A DNA stretch of 64,000 bases. It comes from Chelatococcus caeni (GTDB lineage: Bacteria > Pseudomonadota > Alphaproteobacteria > Rhizobiales > Beijerinckiaceae). Position 1 is the stretch's first letter. Every line of letters starts with the position of its first letter. The stretch covers positions 181,924 to 245,923 of the forward strand of contig NZ_JACIEN010000008.1 in assembly GCF_014196925.1 (NCBI RefSeq), read 5' to 3'. Below, piece by piece: positions 38,305-47,251 of the stretch. The position numbers and the translations under genes are program-made. The notes beneath the pieces are model-generated. The model searched no databases and had not been told where the DNA came from. It saw nothing but the letters and a program-made list of their open reading frames with translations.

Positions 38305-39627
38305 CTACTGGCGCAGAACCTGCGCAAGCTCGCCGAATGCGTCGACGCTCGGCGGCATGCCGGGGTCCTGCCGCAGGGCGTCGTAGATGCGCGGCACCAG
38401 GGTCACCGCCTGGTCGAGTGCCGCATCCGAACCGGTCTGGTAGCCGCCCATCAGGCGCAGGTCGCGCGTGTCCTCGAAGCGGGCGATCATGCCCTTGAGG
38501 CGCAGCGCCAGCTCCTTCTGGTCCCCCGACCAGATCTGGTCGGCGAGGCGCGAGATGGAGGCGAGCACGTTGACCGCCGGATAGCGGCCCTGGTCGGCGA
38601 TCGCGCGGTCGAGCACGATGTGGCCGTCGAGCGTGCCGCGGATGTTGTCGGCCACCGGGTCGTTGTGGTCGTCGCCGTCGACGAGCACGGAGAAGACGCC
38701 CGTGATGGTACCGCTGCCCTCCTCGCCCGGGCCTGCCCGCTCCAGGAGCTTCGGCAGGTCGCTGAAGACGCTCGGCGCATAGCCGCGCGCGACGGCAGGC
38801 TCGCCGGCCGAGAGCGCGACGTCGCGCGCCGCATGGGCGAAGCGGGTGACGGAATCGACGATGAGCAGGACGGATTCGCCCCGATCGCGGAAATATTCGG
38901 CGATGCTGAGCGCCGTGCGCGGCGCGAGGCGCCGCATCATCGGGCTCTCGTCACCCGTCGAGACGACGGTGATCGCCCGCTCCCGGCTCGCGGCGAGCGG
39001 ACCCTCCAGGAACTCGCGCACCTCGCGGCCGCGCTCGCCGACGAGGGCGACGACCACCGTATCGAAGCCGCTGGCACGGGCCAGCATGGACAGGAGCGTC
39101 GACTTGCCGACGCCGGAACCGGCGAAGATGCCGATGCGCTGGCCCTCGCAGATGGGCAGGAAGAGGTCGATGACGCGCACCCCGGTGCGCAGCGGCTTCG
39201 TCACGCGCCCGCGCGTCATCGCCGAGGGCGGCGGCGCATCGGCCGGCATGGCGCGCTCGCCGGCGCCGAGCGGCCCGAGCCCGTCCACCGCCTTGCCGAG
39301 GGCGTTGATCACGCGCCCCTTCCAGCTCTCGTGCGGGCGCAGGGCCATGGTGCCGAGGCGATAGGCGCGCGCGCCGATGCCGATATCGACATAACCGTCG
39401 AACGGCTTCACGGTCGCGCCGCCGTCGTCGATGCGCACGACTTCGCCGGCGTGCTCGCGCCCGTTAGCACACAATGCGACGCGATCGCCGAGCTTGAGAA
39501 AGCGGGAGAGACCGGCGACGCGGTAGTAGGTGGGCGTTACCTCCCGCACCACGCCGCCAATGCGCACGCTCGGCAGTTCCTGTGCCCCGGCCGTGACGAC
39601 GGCGGCCAGTCGCTCGAGCGTGTCCAT
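38305..39627 (-). CDS. fliI: FliI flagellar export ATPase
   Basis: 440 residues of the F1-beta-like type III ATPase family: Walker A FAGSGVGKSTLLSM, VGERGREVREFLE, Walker B LLIVDSVTRFAHAARDVAL and GSITGxx-type loop GSGTITGVFSVLVDGDD. It powers unloading of export substrates with FliH and FliJ. The start MDTLERLAA lies 7 bases after flgF. Confidence 0.96.
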   Translation of the reverse strand: MDTLERLAAVVTAGAQELPSVRIGGVVREVTPTYYRVAGLSRFLKLGDRVALCANGREHAGEVVRIDDGGATVKPFDGYVDIGIGARAYRLGTMALRPHESWKGRVINALGKAVDGLGPLGAGERAMPADAPPPSAMTRGRVTKPLRTGVRVIDLFLPICEGQRIGIFAGSGVGKSTLLSMLARASGFDTVVVALVGERGREVREFLEGPLAASRERAITVVSTGDESPMMRRLAPRTALSIAEYFRDRGESVLLIVDSVTRFAHAARDVALSAGEPAVARGYAPSVFSDLPKLLERAGPGEEGSGTITGVFSVLVDGDDHNDPVADNIRGTLDGHIVLDRAIADQGRYPAVNVLASISRLADQIWSGDQKELALRLKGMIARFEDTRDLRLMGGYQTGSDAALDQAVTLVPRIYDALRQDPGMPPSVDAFGELAQVLRQ

Positions 39628-39634
39628 GGCCGGC

Positions 39635-40360
39635 TCAGGTCGACGGGCCGAGGCTGCGGATCGCCTCGCGCAGCGAGGATTCGCCGTCATTCACCGCCGT
39701 CGAGGCATTGTCGAAGGCGCGCGAGACGGCGATGAGCTTCGTCATCTCCATGATGGGATTGACGTTCGATTCCTCGACATAGCCCTGCACGACGCCATGA
39801 GCGACGAAATCCTGGACCGGCGCGACGCCCGTCCGCGCGATAATGCCCGACGCCTCGAAGCGCTCGAGATCGGCGCCCGGCGCGATGGTGAAGAGGCCGA
39901 TCGCGCCGATCTGCTGCCCGTTCTGGCTCAGCGTGCCGTCGCGGCCAATGGTCGGCGGGCCGGCATCGGCCTCGATCATGATCGGCGCGCCGGCGACATC
40001 GAGCACCGGATAGCCGGTCACGGTCCGCAGCATGCCGTCGTTGCCTATCTGCAGGCGCCCGTCGCGGCTGTGCACGATGCCGGCCGGCGTCGTGATGGCG
40101 AACCACGCCTCCCCGTCGATGGCGAGATCGAGCGGATTGTCCGTCTTGGTGATGCCGCCGGCCCGGCGGGAGATGAAGTTCTCGCCGCTCGTGGCGAAGG
40201 CGACGGAGTCCCGCGCCGTGCGCGACAGGACGGTCTCGAACTTCACCTCGTCGGCTCGGTAGCCGGCCGTCGACATGTTGGCAACGTTCTGGGCGATGGT
40301 GTTCAGCCGACGCTCCAGCGCGACCTGCGCCGAAAGCCCGACATAGAGCGCAGCTTGCAT
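39635..40360 (-). CDS. flgF: FlgF proximal rod protein
   Basis: 241 residues with the rod N-terminal motif (QVALERRLNTIAQNVANMST), the FlgF/FlgG central domain, and the C-terminal motif YVEESNVNPIMEMTKLIAVS. The pairing of this gene with fliI, away from flgG, fits FlgF in rhizobia. One base separates it from the DUF1217 gene upstream. Confidence 0.92.
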   Translation of the reverse strand: MQAALYVGLSAQVALERRLNTIAQNVANMSTAGYRADEVKFETVLSRTARDSVAFATSGENFISRRAGGITKTDNPLDLAIDGEAWFAITTPAGIVHSRDGRLQIGNDGMLRTVTGYPVLDVAGAPIMIEADAGPPTIGRDGTLSQNGQQIGAIGLFTIAPGADLERFEASGIIARTGVAPVQDFVAHGVVQGYVEESNVNPIMEMTKLIAVSRAFDNASTAVNDGESSLREAIRSLGPST

Positions 40361-40361
40361 C

Positions 40362-41147
40362 TTACAGTCCCGTCTTGATCTTCTGCAGGCTCATGAGCAG
40401 GTCGACCCCCATCCCCGCCGTCTGCCCGCTGTTGCCGAACAGCGTGAGCACCGGTGCCGAGACGGTGAGCGGCGTATTGACGGCGTCGTAGACCGCCGCA
40501 TACCGCTGCAGGAACTTGTCGAGCTTCTCGGGATCCTTGAAATCCTCGAAGTTGATCTTGGCCTCGATCATCTTGGCCTGGACCTCGATGTCGGCCGCCG
40601 CCGCCTCTTGAGGAATGCCGAGCGCGGTCTGGACCACTGCGAGCAGCGCCCTGTCGGCCAGGATGCCGTAAACGGACTTCAGCTCCGGCGCCTTGCGCGC
40701 GAAGTAGAGCGCGAGGCGGACGCCCTCGTTCTGCGCCCCCGCATCCTCCTCGAGCTGCTGGCGGACGTAGCGCTCGACGGTGCCCTCGCGGGTCGAGGAG
40801 AAGACCGTCGTCGTCGCGCCGTAGCGCGCGAAGTTGAAGGTCTTGGTGAATTCAACGAAGCGCTTGTCGGCCAGCCTGTTGGCGAAGCTCTTGCTGTCGT
40901 CCACGCCTTCCGTCAGCACCTTGCGCATATAGGCCTTGGCATAGATCATGTCTTCCAGGCCGAAAGCCTTCATGGCGAACGAATAGAGCCGATGATCGCC
41001 GAGGAAGTCGTCGATCGACTTCACGTTCTGGATGTTCTCCAGATAATATTTGCTGTCACGCGAGACCAGCGGCGCCGACGCCGTACGCTCCAGCGAGCGC
41101 GACAGGTCCTTGGTGAGCATCTGATAGCTGACGAGGGTCGACATCAT
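40362..41147 (-). CDS. DUF1217 flagellar-locus protein
   Basis: 261 residues of the DUF1217 family, soluble and largely helical, with LVSYQMLTKDLSRSLER at the N-terminus and SVYGILADRALLAVVQTALG in the middle. Such genes sit in alphaproteobacterial flagellar clusters beside flgF/fliI; their role is undefined. It is the first gene of the long minus-strand flagellar/chemotaxis run and is divergent from motA. AGGAGG lies 9-10 bases before the paired ATGs. No signal peptide. Confidence 0.8.
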   Translation of the reverse strand: MMSTLVSYQMLTKDLSRSLERTASAPLVSRDSKYYLENIQNVKSIDDFLGDHRLYSFAMKAFGLEDMIYAKAYMRKVLTEGVDDSKSFANRLADKRFVEFTKTFNFARYGATTTVFSSTREGTVERYVRQQLEEDAGAQNEGVRLALYFARKAPELKSVYGILADRALLAVVQTALGIPQEAAAADIEVQAKMIEAKINFEDFKDPEKLDKFLQRYAAVYDAVNTPLTVSAPVLTLFGNSGQTAGMGVDLLMSLQKIKTGL

Positions 41148-41315
41148 GGCGGCAGCCTCCTGCGAGGAGGTTGGACCCGCTAGCTTGCCCGAGCCTGACC
41201 TGTCCCTGCCCCACGCCCTTTCAGCCCCGCGCAAGCCTCGCGCGATAGAAAACGGCCATCACCGCCCAGCGGGAGGACTGGCAATCACCACGCCGGCAAG
41301 CGGAGGAGATCGGAC

Positions 41316-42197
41316 TTGAGTTTCTTCATCGGCCTGATCATCGCCATCGGCTCGATGCTCGGCGGTTTCATGGCGCTCGGCGGCAAGGTGTCCGTCATCT
41401 GGCAGCCGTTCGAATTCGTCATCATCGGCGGCATCGCGCTCGGCATCTTCATCATCGCCAACCCCATGTCCACCGTGAAGGACACCGGCAAGGCGATCAA
41501 GGAAGCGATCGTCGGCGACGTGCCCAAGCGCGACGACTATCTCGCCATCCTGGGCCTCCTCTTCAACCTGCTTCGCGAGCTGCGCAGCAAGGCCCGCAAC
41601 GAGGTCGAGGCGCACATCGACGATCCGCACAACTCGCCGATCTTCAACAATTTCCCGCGCGTGCTGAAGAACCAGGAGCTGACGAACTTCGTCTGCGACT
41701 ACGTGCGCCTGCTCATCATCGGCAACGCCCGTCCGCACGAGATCGAGTCCCTCATGGACGAGGAGCTCGTCACCATGCGCCGGCACAAGCTCAAGCCCTA
41801 CAATTCGCTCACCGTGGTGTCCGAGGCGCTGCCCGCGCTCGGCATCGTGGCGGCGGTGCTCGGCATCGTCAAAGCCATGGGCGCTATCGACCAGTCGCCC
41901 GCCATCCTCGGCGGCCTCATCGGCGCCGCGCTCATCGGCACCTTCATCGGCATCTTCACGTCCTATGCCGTGCTCACGCCGCTCGCGCAGAAGATCAAGC
42001 TGACGCGCGAGAAGCAGGCCCGCATCTACGTCATCGTCAAGCAGACGCTGCTCGCCTACATGAACGGCGCCCTGCCGCAGATCGCCCTGGAGCACGGCCG
42101 CAAGGCCATCTCCGCGCCCGAGCGGCCGACCATCGACGAGGTGGAGAACGAGACCGTCATCGGCCGCAACGATGCGCCCGCCGCGGAGGCTGCCTGA
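41316..42197 (+). CDS. motA: MotA stator protein
   Basis: 293 residues with four membrane helices (about 4-22, 32-50, 170-190, 202-222) and the long cytoplasmic loop between the second and third carrying the charged residues that engage FliG. It forms the proton channel with MotB. Translation appears to start at TTG (41316), with a strong GGAGGAG at 41302-41308; no ATG nearby would keep the first helix intact. Confidence 0.94.
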   Translation: MSFFIGLIIAIGSMLGGFMALGGKVSVIWQPFEFVIIGGIALGIFIIANPMSTVKDTGKAIKEAIVGDVPKRDDYLAILGLLFNLLRELRSKARNEVEAHIDDPHNSPIFNNFPRVLKNQELTNFVCDYVRLLIIGNARPHEIESLMDEELVTMRRHKLKPYNSLTVVSEALPALGIVAAVLGIVKAMGAIDQSPAILGGLIGAALIGTFIGIFTSYAVLTPLAQKIKLTREKQARIYVIVKQTLLAYMNGALPQIALEHGRKAISAPERPTIDEVENETVIGRNDAPAAEAA

Positions 42198-42200
42198 TCC

Positions 42201-43139
42201 ATGGACAACAGCATGAGCCAGGCCGTCAGCAACGACATTCGCGACAGGCTTCTCGACGCGGCGGGCCTGTCGCTCGACCGGCTGCCGATGCTGCATGTGA
42301 TCTTCGATCGCATGGCCACATACTGCGCCGACAACCTGCGTCACCTCTCGGCCTCGCCGTCCTATTTCTCGCTCTCGACCATCGAGAGCGGCCGCGTCAG
42401 CGACATCCTCGAGATCTACGAGGCGAACGCCGTCGCCGGCGTGTTCAACGTGCCTGAGTGGGACAGCGAGATCCTCGTCGGCTTCGACCGCGACTTCGTC
42501 TTCACCATGGTCGAGGTGCTGCTCGGGGCCGACGGCACGGAGCCGCCCGTCGACGACGAGCGCGGCTTCACCAATATCGAGATGCGCATCTCCATGGCCA
42601 TCTTCGAGCAGGTGGGCAAGGCGCTGCAGGCCTCGTTCTCGATGGTGTCGGACGCGCGCTTCAAATTCGAGCGCCTCGAGACGCGCATGGACTTCGCGGT
42701 GATCGGCCGGCGCAACAACCTCGCCGTCGTCTCCAAGTTCCTGCTGCAGGCCCTCAACCGCGGCGGCGAGATGTTCGTCATCATCCCGCAGTCGGCCCTG
42801 AACCCCATGCGCCAGACGCTGGCGCGCGTGCTCTCCGGCGACAATTCCACGCGCGATCCGCGCTGGACGGAGCAGATCCGCAGCGAGGTGAGCCGCACCG
42901 AGGTCAAGCTCCGGGCCGTGCTCGAGGAGCGGGAGATGGCGCTCGGCGACATCGCCGATCTCAAGATCGGGCAGGTCATCGAACTGCAGGCGACGCCGCG
43001 CAGCCGGGTCAAGCTCGAAGGCAACGACCAGCCGCTCTTCTGGTGCCGCCTCGGTCAATCCGACGGGTCCTACATGCTGCGCGTGGAGGATTACATCGAT
43101 CAGGAGCAGGAGTTTATCGATGACGTCCTCTCTCGTTGA
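42201..43139 (+). CDS. fliM: FliM motor switch protein
   Basis: 312 residues: the FliM middle domain (CheC-like, about 40-225, with GADGTEPPVDDERGFTNIE) and the C-terminal FliN-like domain (about 235-310, LGDIADLKIGQVIELQATP). The usual N-terminal CheY-binding peptide (LSQxEIDALL) is not clearly present: the protein begins MDNSMSQAVSNDIRDRLLDA, which is at best a divergent version. Three bases after motA. Confidence 0.93.
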   Translation: MDNSMSQAVSNDIRDRLLDAAGLSLDRLPMLHVIFDRMATYCADNLRHLSASPSYFSLSTIESGRVSDILEIYEANAVAGVFNVPEWDSEILVGFDRDFVFTMVEVLLGADGTEPPVDDERGFTNIEMRISMAIFEQVGKALQASFSMVSDARFKFERLETRMDFAVIGRRNNLAVVSKFLLQALNRGGEMFVIIPQSALNPMRQTLARVLSGDNSTRDPRWTEQIRSEVSRTEVKLRAVLEEREMALGDIADLKIGQVIELQATPRSRVKLEGNDQPLFWCRLGQSDGSYMLRVEDYIDQEQEFIDDVLSR

Positions 43140-43488
43140 CTACGTCCTTCTCGCCGCGCTCGCCCTGACGAGCGTCTGCGTGCTGGCGACGTACCTCAAG
43201 CTGCGTCATTTCGACCGCAACCACTACGACTACAAGCGCACGCTCGACGAGACGGCGGACGCGCTGAAGGCTGCCGGCAATTCCATGGGCAGCTTCACCG
43301 CCGACGGCCAGAAGACGCTCGTCGAGCTCGCCCTGCGCATCGACGATGCCCGCAAGACGCTCGCCAGCCTCGACGCAGGCATCGCCACGGCGCGCGACAC
43401 CCTGGCGAGCCTGGAGAAGGCCGCCCAGCACCAGGCCGGCAGCGGGCGCGTCGCCCTGCGGCTCGTCGGCGACGACACGACGGCGTGA
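43120..43488 (+). CDS. DUF6468-type flagellar-locus membrane protein
   Basis: 122 residues: one N-terminal membrane helix (about 7-24) and a helical tail with FTADGQKTLVELALRIDDARKTLASLD. Small proteins of this type are encoded between fliM and fliN in Alphaproteobacteria and carry the DUF6468 label; function unknown. Its start lies 20 bases inside the end of fliM, implying coupled translation, with GGAGCAGGAG as ribosome site. Confidence 0.75.
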   Translation: MTSSLVDYVLLAALALTSVCVLATYLKLRHFDRNHYDYKRTLDETADALKAAGNSMGSFTADGQKTLVELALRIDDARKTLASLDAGIATARDTLASLEKAAQHQAGSGRVALRLVGDDTTA

Positions 43489-43523
43489 CGCCCTGAAACG
43501 GCTCGAGACGAGGAAGTGATCGA

Positions 43524-43913
43524 ATGAACCAGAAGTCGGACGACGACTTTGACGGGCTCGGCGAGCCCGCCTCCCACGACGAGGCCCTGTTCGCCCAGGG
43601 CACCGAGCCGCGCAAGGCGACGGGCAAGGACGAGCCGCTCGGCGGCCCGCGCAACCTCGACACCATCCTGCGCATCCCGGTCGTCATGCAGGTGGTCCTC
43701 GGCTCGGCGACGATGCCGGTCGCGAACCTCATGAAGCTCGGCCGCGGCGCCATCGTGCCGCTCGACCACCGCGTCGGCGAGCCGGTCGACGTCGTCGTCA
43801 ACGGCCGTGTCATCGCCCGCGGCGAGGTGGTCGTGGTCGAAGACGACAATTCCCGCTTCGGCGTGTCGCTGACCGAGATCGTCGGCCCGCCCGGATCCGA
43901 GCTCGGCAGCTGA
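43524..43913 (+). CDS. fliN: FliN motor switch protein
   Basis: 129 residues: an acidic flexible N-terminus and a SpoA/FliN domain (about 48-122) with LRIPVVMQVVLGSATMPV, LGRGAIVPLDHRVGEPVDV and NGRVIARGEVVVV. Forms the base of the C ring with FliM. Its stop overlaps the fliG start by one base (TGATG). Confidence 0.95.
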   Translation: MNQKSDDDFDGLGEPASHDEALFAQGTEPRKATGKDEPLGGPRNLDTILRIPVVMQVVLGSATMPVANLMKLGRGAIVPLDHRVGEPVDVVVNGRVIARGEVVVVEDDNSRFGVSLTEIVGPPGSELGS

Positions 43914-44965
43914 TGGCGGCGACGGCAATCCCCTCGAAGGCGGCACCGCAACCGATCGTGCCGCGCGGGACGCTGACGCGCGGCATCGAGAAGGTGGCGG
44001 CGCTGCTGCTCGCCATGGAGAAGCCGACCGCCGGCCGGCTGCTCACGCATTTCACGTCCGAGGAGATCAAGGAGATCACGCGCACGGCGGCCGAGCTCGG
44101 CCCCATTCCCGCGCCGCAGATCGAGGCCCTGGTCGAGGAATTCGCCGCTCAGTTCGCCACCGGCAAGAACCTCTTCGGCACGGCGAGCGAGGTGGAGAAA
44201 CTGCTGCAGGGCGTCCTGCCGCCCGAGCAGATCGCCGAGATCATGTCGGGCCTGATGGGCAACTCCAACCGCTCGATCTGGGACCGCATCTCGAACGTCT
44301 CCGAGAACGTGCTCGCGAGCTACCTCCTCAAGGAACACCCGCAGACGGCGGCGCTCATCCTCTCCAAGGTCAAGCCCGCCTGCGCAGCCAAGGCCATGGG
44401 CCAGCTGCCGCAGGACATGCGCAACGACATCATGCGCCGCATGCTGACCTTCAAGCCCATCGTCGACGAGACGATGCGCATCATCGAGCGCACCATCCAC
44501 GAAGATTTCATGCTGAACTTCTCGCGCAACGCGGGCGCGGACACGCACGCCAAGATGGCCGACATCATCAACAAGATGGAGCGCGACCATATGGAGGACG
44601 TGCTGAACTCGCTCAGCGCCACGCGGCCGAAGTCGGCGGAGATCCTCAAGGGCCTGCTGTTCACCTTCGACGACATCGTCAACCTCACGCCGGCGGCGCG
44701 CACGCTGCTGTTCGACCAGATCCCCAACGACAGGATCGTGCTGGCGCTCAAGGGCACGGACCAGTCCTTCCGGGAGATCATCCTGTCCGCGCTCGCCTCG
44801 CGCGTGCGCCGCATGGTGGAGCACGAGCTCAACGGCCGCGAGCCGGCTGCCCAGCGCGACGTTCTCGAAGCGCGGCGCTCCATCACGGACCTGGCGCTCG
44901 AGCTCGCCGGGCGGGGCGAGATCGACCTCAACCCCGAAGGAGACGACGACGCCTTCATTCGCTGA
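43913..44965 (+). CDS. fliG: FliG motor switch protein
   Basis: 350 residues in the three-domain FliG layout: N-terminal FliF-binding domain, middle domain with EHPQTAALILSKVK (the EHPQ motif), and C-terminal torque domain with FDDIVNL and a charged helix containing DQSFREIILSALASRVRR. It transmits torque from MotA to the rotor. Confidence 0.96.
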   Translation: MAATAIPSKAAPQPIVPRGTLTRGIEKVAALLLAMEKPTAGRLLTHFTSEEIKEITRTAAELGPIPAPQIEALVEEFAAQFATGKNLFGTASEVEKLLQGVLPPEQIAEIMSGLMGNSNRSIWDRISNVSENVLASYLLKEHPQTAALILSKVKPACAAKAMGQLPQDMRNDIMRRMLTFKPIVDETMRIIERTIHEDFMLNFSRNAGADTHAKMADIINKMERDHMEDVLNSLSATRPKSAEILKGLLFTFDDIVNLTPAARTLLFDQIPNDRIVLALKGTDQSFREIILSALASRVRRMVEHELNGREPAAQRDVLEARRSITDLALELAGRGEIDLNPEGDDDAFIR

Positions 44966-44998
44966 GCCGGCCACGCGGGCGCCGCGGGCGGGGGAGCA

Positions 44999-45018
44999 CG
45001 GCCGGACGGTTCCGGCCG
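44999..45018. other. inverted repeat between fliG and flhB
   Basis: A perfect 8-bp stem (CGGCCGGA at 44999-45006 with 45011-45018) around a CGGT loop, in the 87-base gap between two genes of the same operon. It has no T-tract, so it is more likely an mRNA processing or stability hairpin than a terminator, or it may be chance in GC-rich DNA. Confidence 0.35.
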
Positions 45019-45052
45019 GCGGAGCGAGTGAGGGTGCCGCCAGGCGCGCGCC

Positions 45053-46168
45053 ATGGCCGAGCAGCCCGATCAGGACAGCAAGACCGAAGAGCCGACCGAG
45101 AAGAAGGTCCGCGACGCGCTCGACAAGGGCAATGTGCCCTATTCGCGCGAGACGTCGATCTTCGCCTCGCTCGGCGCGATCCTGATCGCCTTCTCCTTCC
45201 TGACGCGGGACAACGGGGCACGGCTCAGCGACCGGCTGACGCGCCTCGTCGACACGCCCGGCGGGTTCTCTCTGGCGACCGGCCATGACGCATCCGTTCT
45301 GATGCAGGCCGTCGTCTGGGACGCGGGCCAGTTCGTTCTGCCCATCATCGTCGTCATCGCCATCGCGGGCACCTGCGCGTCCCTTTTCCAGAACGCCCCG
45401 CGCGTCGTTGGCGAGCGCATCCAGCCCAAATGGCAGCGCATCTCGCCGAAGGCCGGCTTCAAACGCATCTTCGGCAAGCAAGGATTTGTTGAATTTTTCA
45501 AATCCTTGTTCAAGTTCACAGTCGTCGGCCTGGCCTGCCTCATCCTGCTGGGCTCGGAGCAATCACGGGCGATAAATGCCATGTTCACCGATCCGAGCCT
45601 CCTGCCGGAAACACTGCTGACCATAGCTCTCCGGCTCGTCTCGGCCGTCTGCGTCGCCACCATCCTGCTCGTCGCCGCCGATCTCGTGTGGGCACGCCTG
45701 CGCTGGCACCGCGAGCTGCGCATGACGCGCCAGGAGGTGAAGGACGAGTTCAAGCAGGCCGAGGGTGATCCGCTCATCAAGTCGCGCATGCGCTCCATGG
45801 CGCTCGACCAGTCGCGCAAGCGCATGATGGCCTCGGTGCCGATGGCGACCGTGGTCATCACCAACCCGACCCATTTCGCCGTCGCCCTGCGCTACGTGCG
45901 CGAGGAAGGGGGCGCGCCCCTCGTCGTCGCCAAGGGCCAGGACCTCATCGCCCTCAGGATCCGCGAGATCGCGACCCAGCACGACATCCCGATCATCGAG
46001 GACAAGCCGCTCGCCCGCGCCCTCTACGACGCCGCGGAAGTCGACCGCATGATCCCGCCCGAGTTCTTCAAGGCCGTCGCGCAGGTGCTCTACTACGTCT
46101 ACACCCGCGAAGGCGGCAGCGGCGCCCAACCGCGCCCGCACAGCATGGACCGCCCCCTGCTGAAGTAA
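45053..46168 (+). CDS. flhB: FlhB export specificity switch protein
   Basis: 371 residues: four membrane helices in the first 215 residues and a cytoplasmic domain with the autocleavage motif NPTH at 271-274, after which the protein cuts itself to switch export from hook to filament substrates. The N-terminal KTEEPTEKKVRDALDKGNV is typical. It ends the plus-strand motor operon and faces a minus-strand gene 14 bases away with no terminator between. Confidence 0.96.
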   Translation: MAEQPDQDSKTEEPTEKKVRDALDKGNVPYSRETSIFASLGAILIAFSFLTRDNGARLSDRLTRLVDTPGGFSLATGHDASVLMQAVVWDAGQFVLPIIVVIAIAGTCASLFQNAPRVVGERIQPKWQRISPKAGFKRIFGKQGFVEFFKSLFKFTVVGLACLILLGSEQSRAINAMFTDPSLLPETLLTIALRLVSAVCVATILLVAADLVWARLRWHRELRMTRQEVKDEFKQAEGDPLIKSRMRSMALDQSRKRMMASVPMATVVITNPTHFAVALRYVREEGGAPLVVAKGQDLIALRIREIATQHDIPIIEDKPLARALYDAAEVDRMIPPEFFKAVAQVLYYVYTREGGSGAQPRPHSMDRPLLK

Positions 46169-46182
46169 GCCGCCAGGCTCGT

Positions 46183-46668
46183 TCACAGAAACCCGATCCA
46201 CCGCCCCGCCACGACGGCCCCCATCCAGGTGACGAGCGACAGCGCCGCCGGGAGCCGCACGCCGGCATGAACCGGCCCGCCCGCCGCGGCCGCCTGCCAG
46301 GAGCTCCGGCGGCGCAGCAGCAGCGCGTTGGCGACGCCGAAGGCGACGAGGCCGAGCTTCGTCAGGAAGGCCGGGTTCGCGACATATTCCGCCGGCCGCA
46401 CCGAGAACAGGAGCCCGCCCGTCAGCACGGCGAGCACGACGCCGGCCGCAGCGATACGCGCGAGGAAGGGCGCCAGCACCGCGAGCGGATGGCGCCGGAA
46501 GAGGCCGAGCAGCCGCAGGTCGAGCGGCACGATGGCGCCGATGATGAGCCCGATCGAGACGATATGCGCCGCGTTGACGAGGAGATAGGCGAGGCTCGAG
46601 CGCCGCAGCAGCGCCGCGCCCGGCCAGGCGGCGAGTGCCTGCAGCGCCTCGTTGAAGAGGTCGCTCAA
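46183..46668 (-). CDS. four-helix membrane protein, DUF6644/DUF2214-like
   Basis: 161 residues with about four hydrophobic helices and the pattern LAYLLVNAAHIVSIGLIIGAIVPLDLRLLGLFR. This pattern, with a His in the first helix and a charged PLDLRLLG after the second, is seen in small membrane proteins annotated DUF6644/DUF2214. It overlaps the DUF6152-like gene by four bases and that pairing is recurrent. The histidine might be a metal or haem ligand, but I have no direct evidence. Not flagellar in appearance. Confidence 0.6.
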   Translation of the reverse strand: MSDLFNEALQALAAWPGAALLRRSSLAYLLVNAAHIVSIGLIIGAIVPLDLRLLGLFRRHPLAVLAPFLARIAAAGVVLAVLTGGLLFSVRPAEYVANPAFLTKLGLVAFGVANALLLRRRSSWQAAAAGGPVHAGVRLPAALSLVTWMGAVVAGRWIGFL

Positions 46669-47078
46669 TTGGTTTTGATGCGTTCGGGATAGATGTCGTA
46701 GGTCTTGCCGCCGACGGTGATCCGCACGGCCTTCATCCGCTTCTCGCTAGCGTCCTGCGAGCGGTTGCCGATGGCGACGATCTCGTCGCCGACCTTGGCC
46801 GAGCCTTCGACGAAGCCCGCCCGCTCCGTCTGGCGCGGATTGCCGAGCTCGACGCGCCACACGCCGTCGGAGGCCGTCTCCACGTCGAGCGTCGGGTGCG
46901 GCGGGCCGATATAGATGTCGCGGATTGTGCCCTTGAGCTCGATCTGGTCCGCATCCGCCCATGACCAGCCGTGATGGGCTGCGGCGCCGGACAGGACCGG
47001 GAGGGCGAGCATCGATGCGATGAGGACGCGCACCATCAGGATACGCGCGAAGGATCCGGCAGACGGCTGCGGGCCCAT
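46665..47078 (-). CDS. secreted DUF6152-like protein
   Basis: 137 residues with a signal peptide (hydrophobic core VRVLIASMLALPVLSGAAA, cleavage before HHGW) and a small OB/beta-barrel-like domain (IELKGTIRDIYIGPPHPTLDVE ... VGDEIVAIGNRS). The mature protein starts with the HHGW seen in DUF6152 proteins, so a metal-binding N-terminus is possible. The start at 47078 follows a very strong GGGAGGGGAG. It is coupled to the membrane protein downstream, probably as a periplasmic partner. Confidence 0.65.
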   Translation of the reverse strand: MGPQPSAGSFARILMVRVLIASMLALPVLSGAAAHHGWSWADADQIELKGTIRDIYIGPPHPTLDVETASDGVWRVELGNPRQTERAGFVEGSAKVGDEIVAIGNRSQDASEKRMKAVRITVGGKTYDIYPERIKTN

Positions 47079-47134
47079 GGTGCACTCCCCTCCCACCGGT
47101 TGCGATGGCCGCAAACGGTAGGGAGGGCACGGCA

Positions 47135-47151
47135 GCCGGTCAACGACCGGC
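47135..47151. other. hairpin at the left edge of the low-GC island
   Basis: A perfect 7-bp stem GCCGGTC (47135-47141) with GACCGGC (47145-47151), loop AAC, just where the high-GC sequence gives way to AT-richer DNA. It lies in the promoter region of the DUF6152-like gene and about 100 bases past the HEPN gene stop. No T-tract follows on either strand. Confidence 0.3.
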
Positions 47152-47251
47152 CGATCAAATCTGGGAGATGCGCATGTCAGCCGAGGTGCTATAGTGCTTC
47201 GATCTTAGGAAACGATATTCCAGTGGCTAGATTGGAACTTTGTCCGGATTT

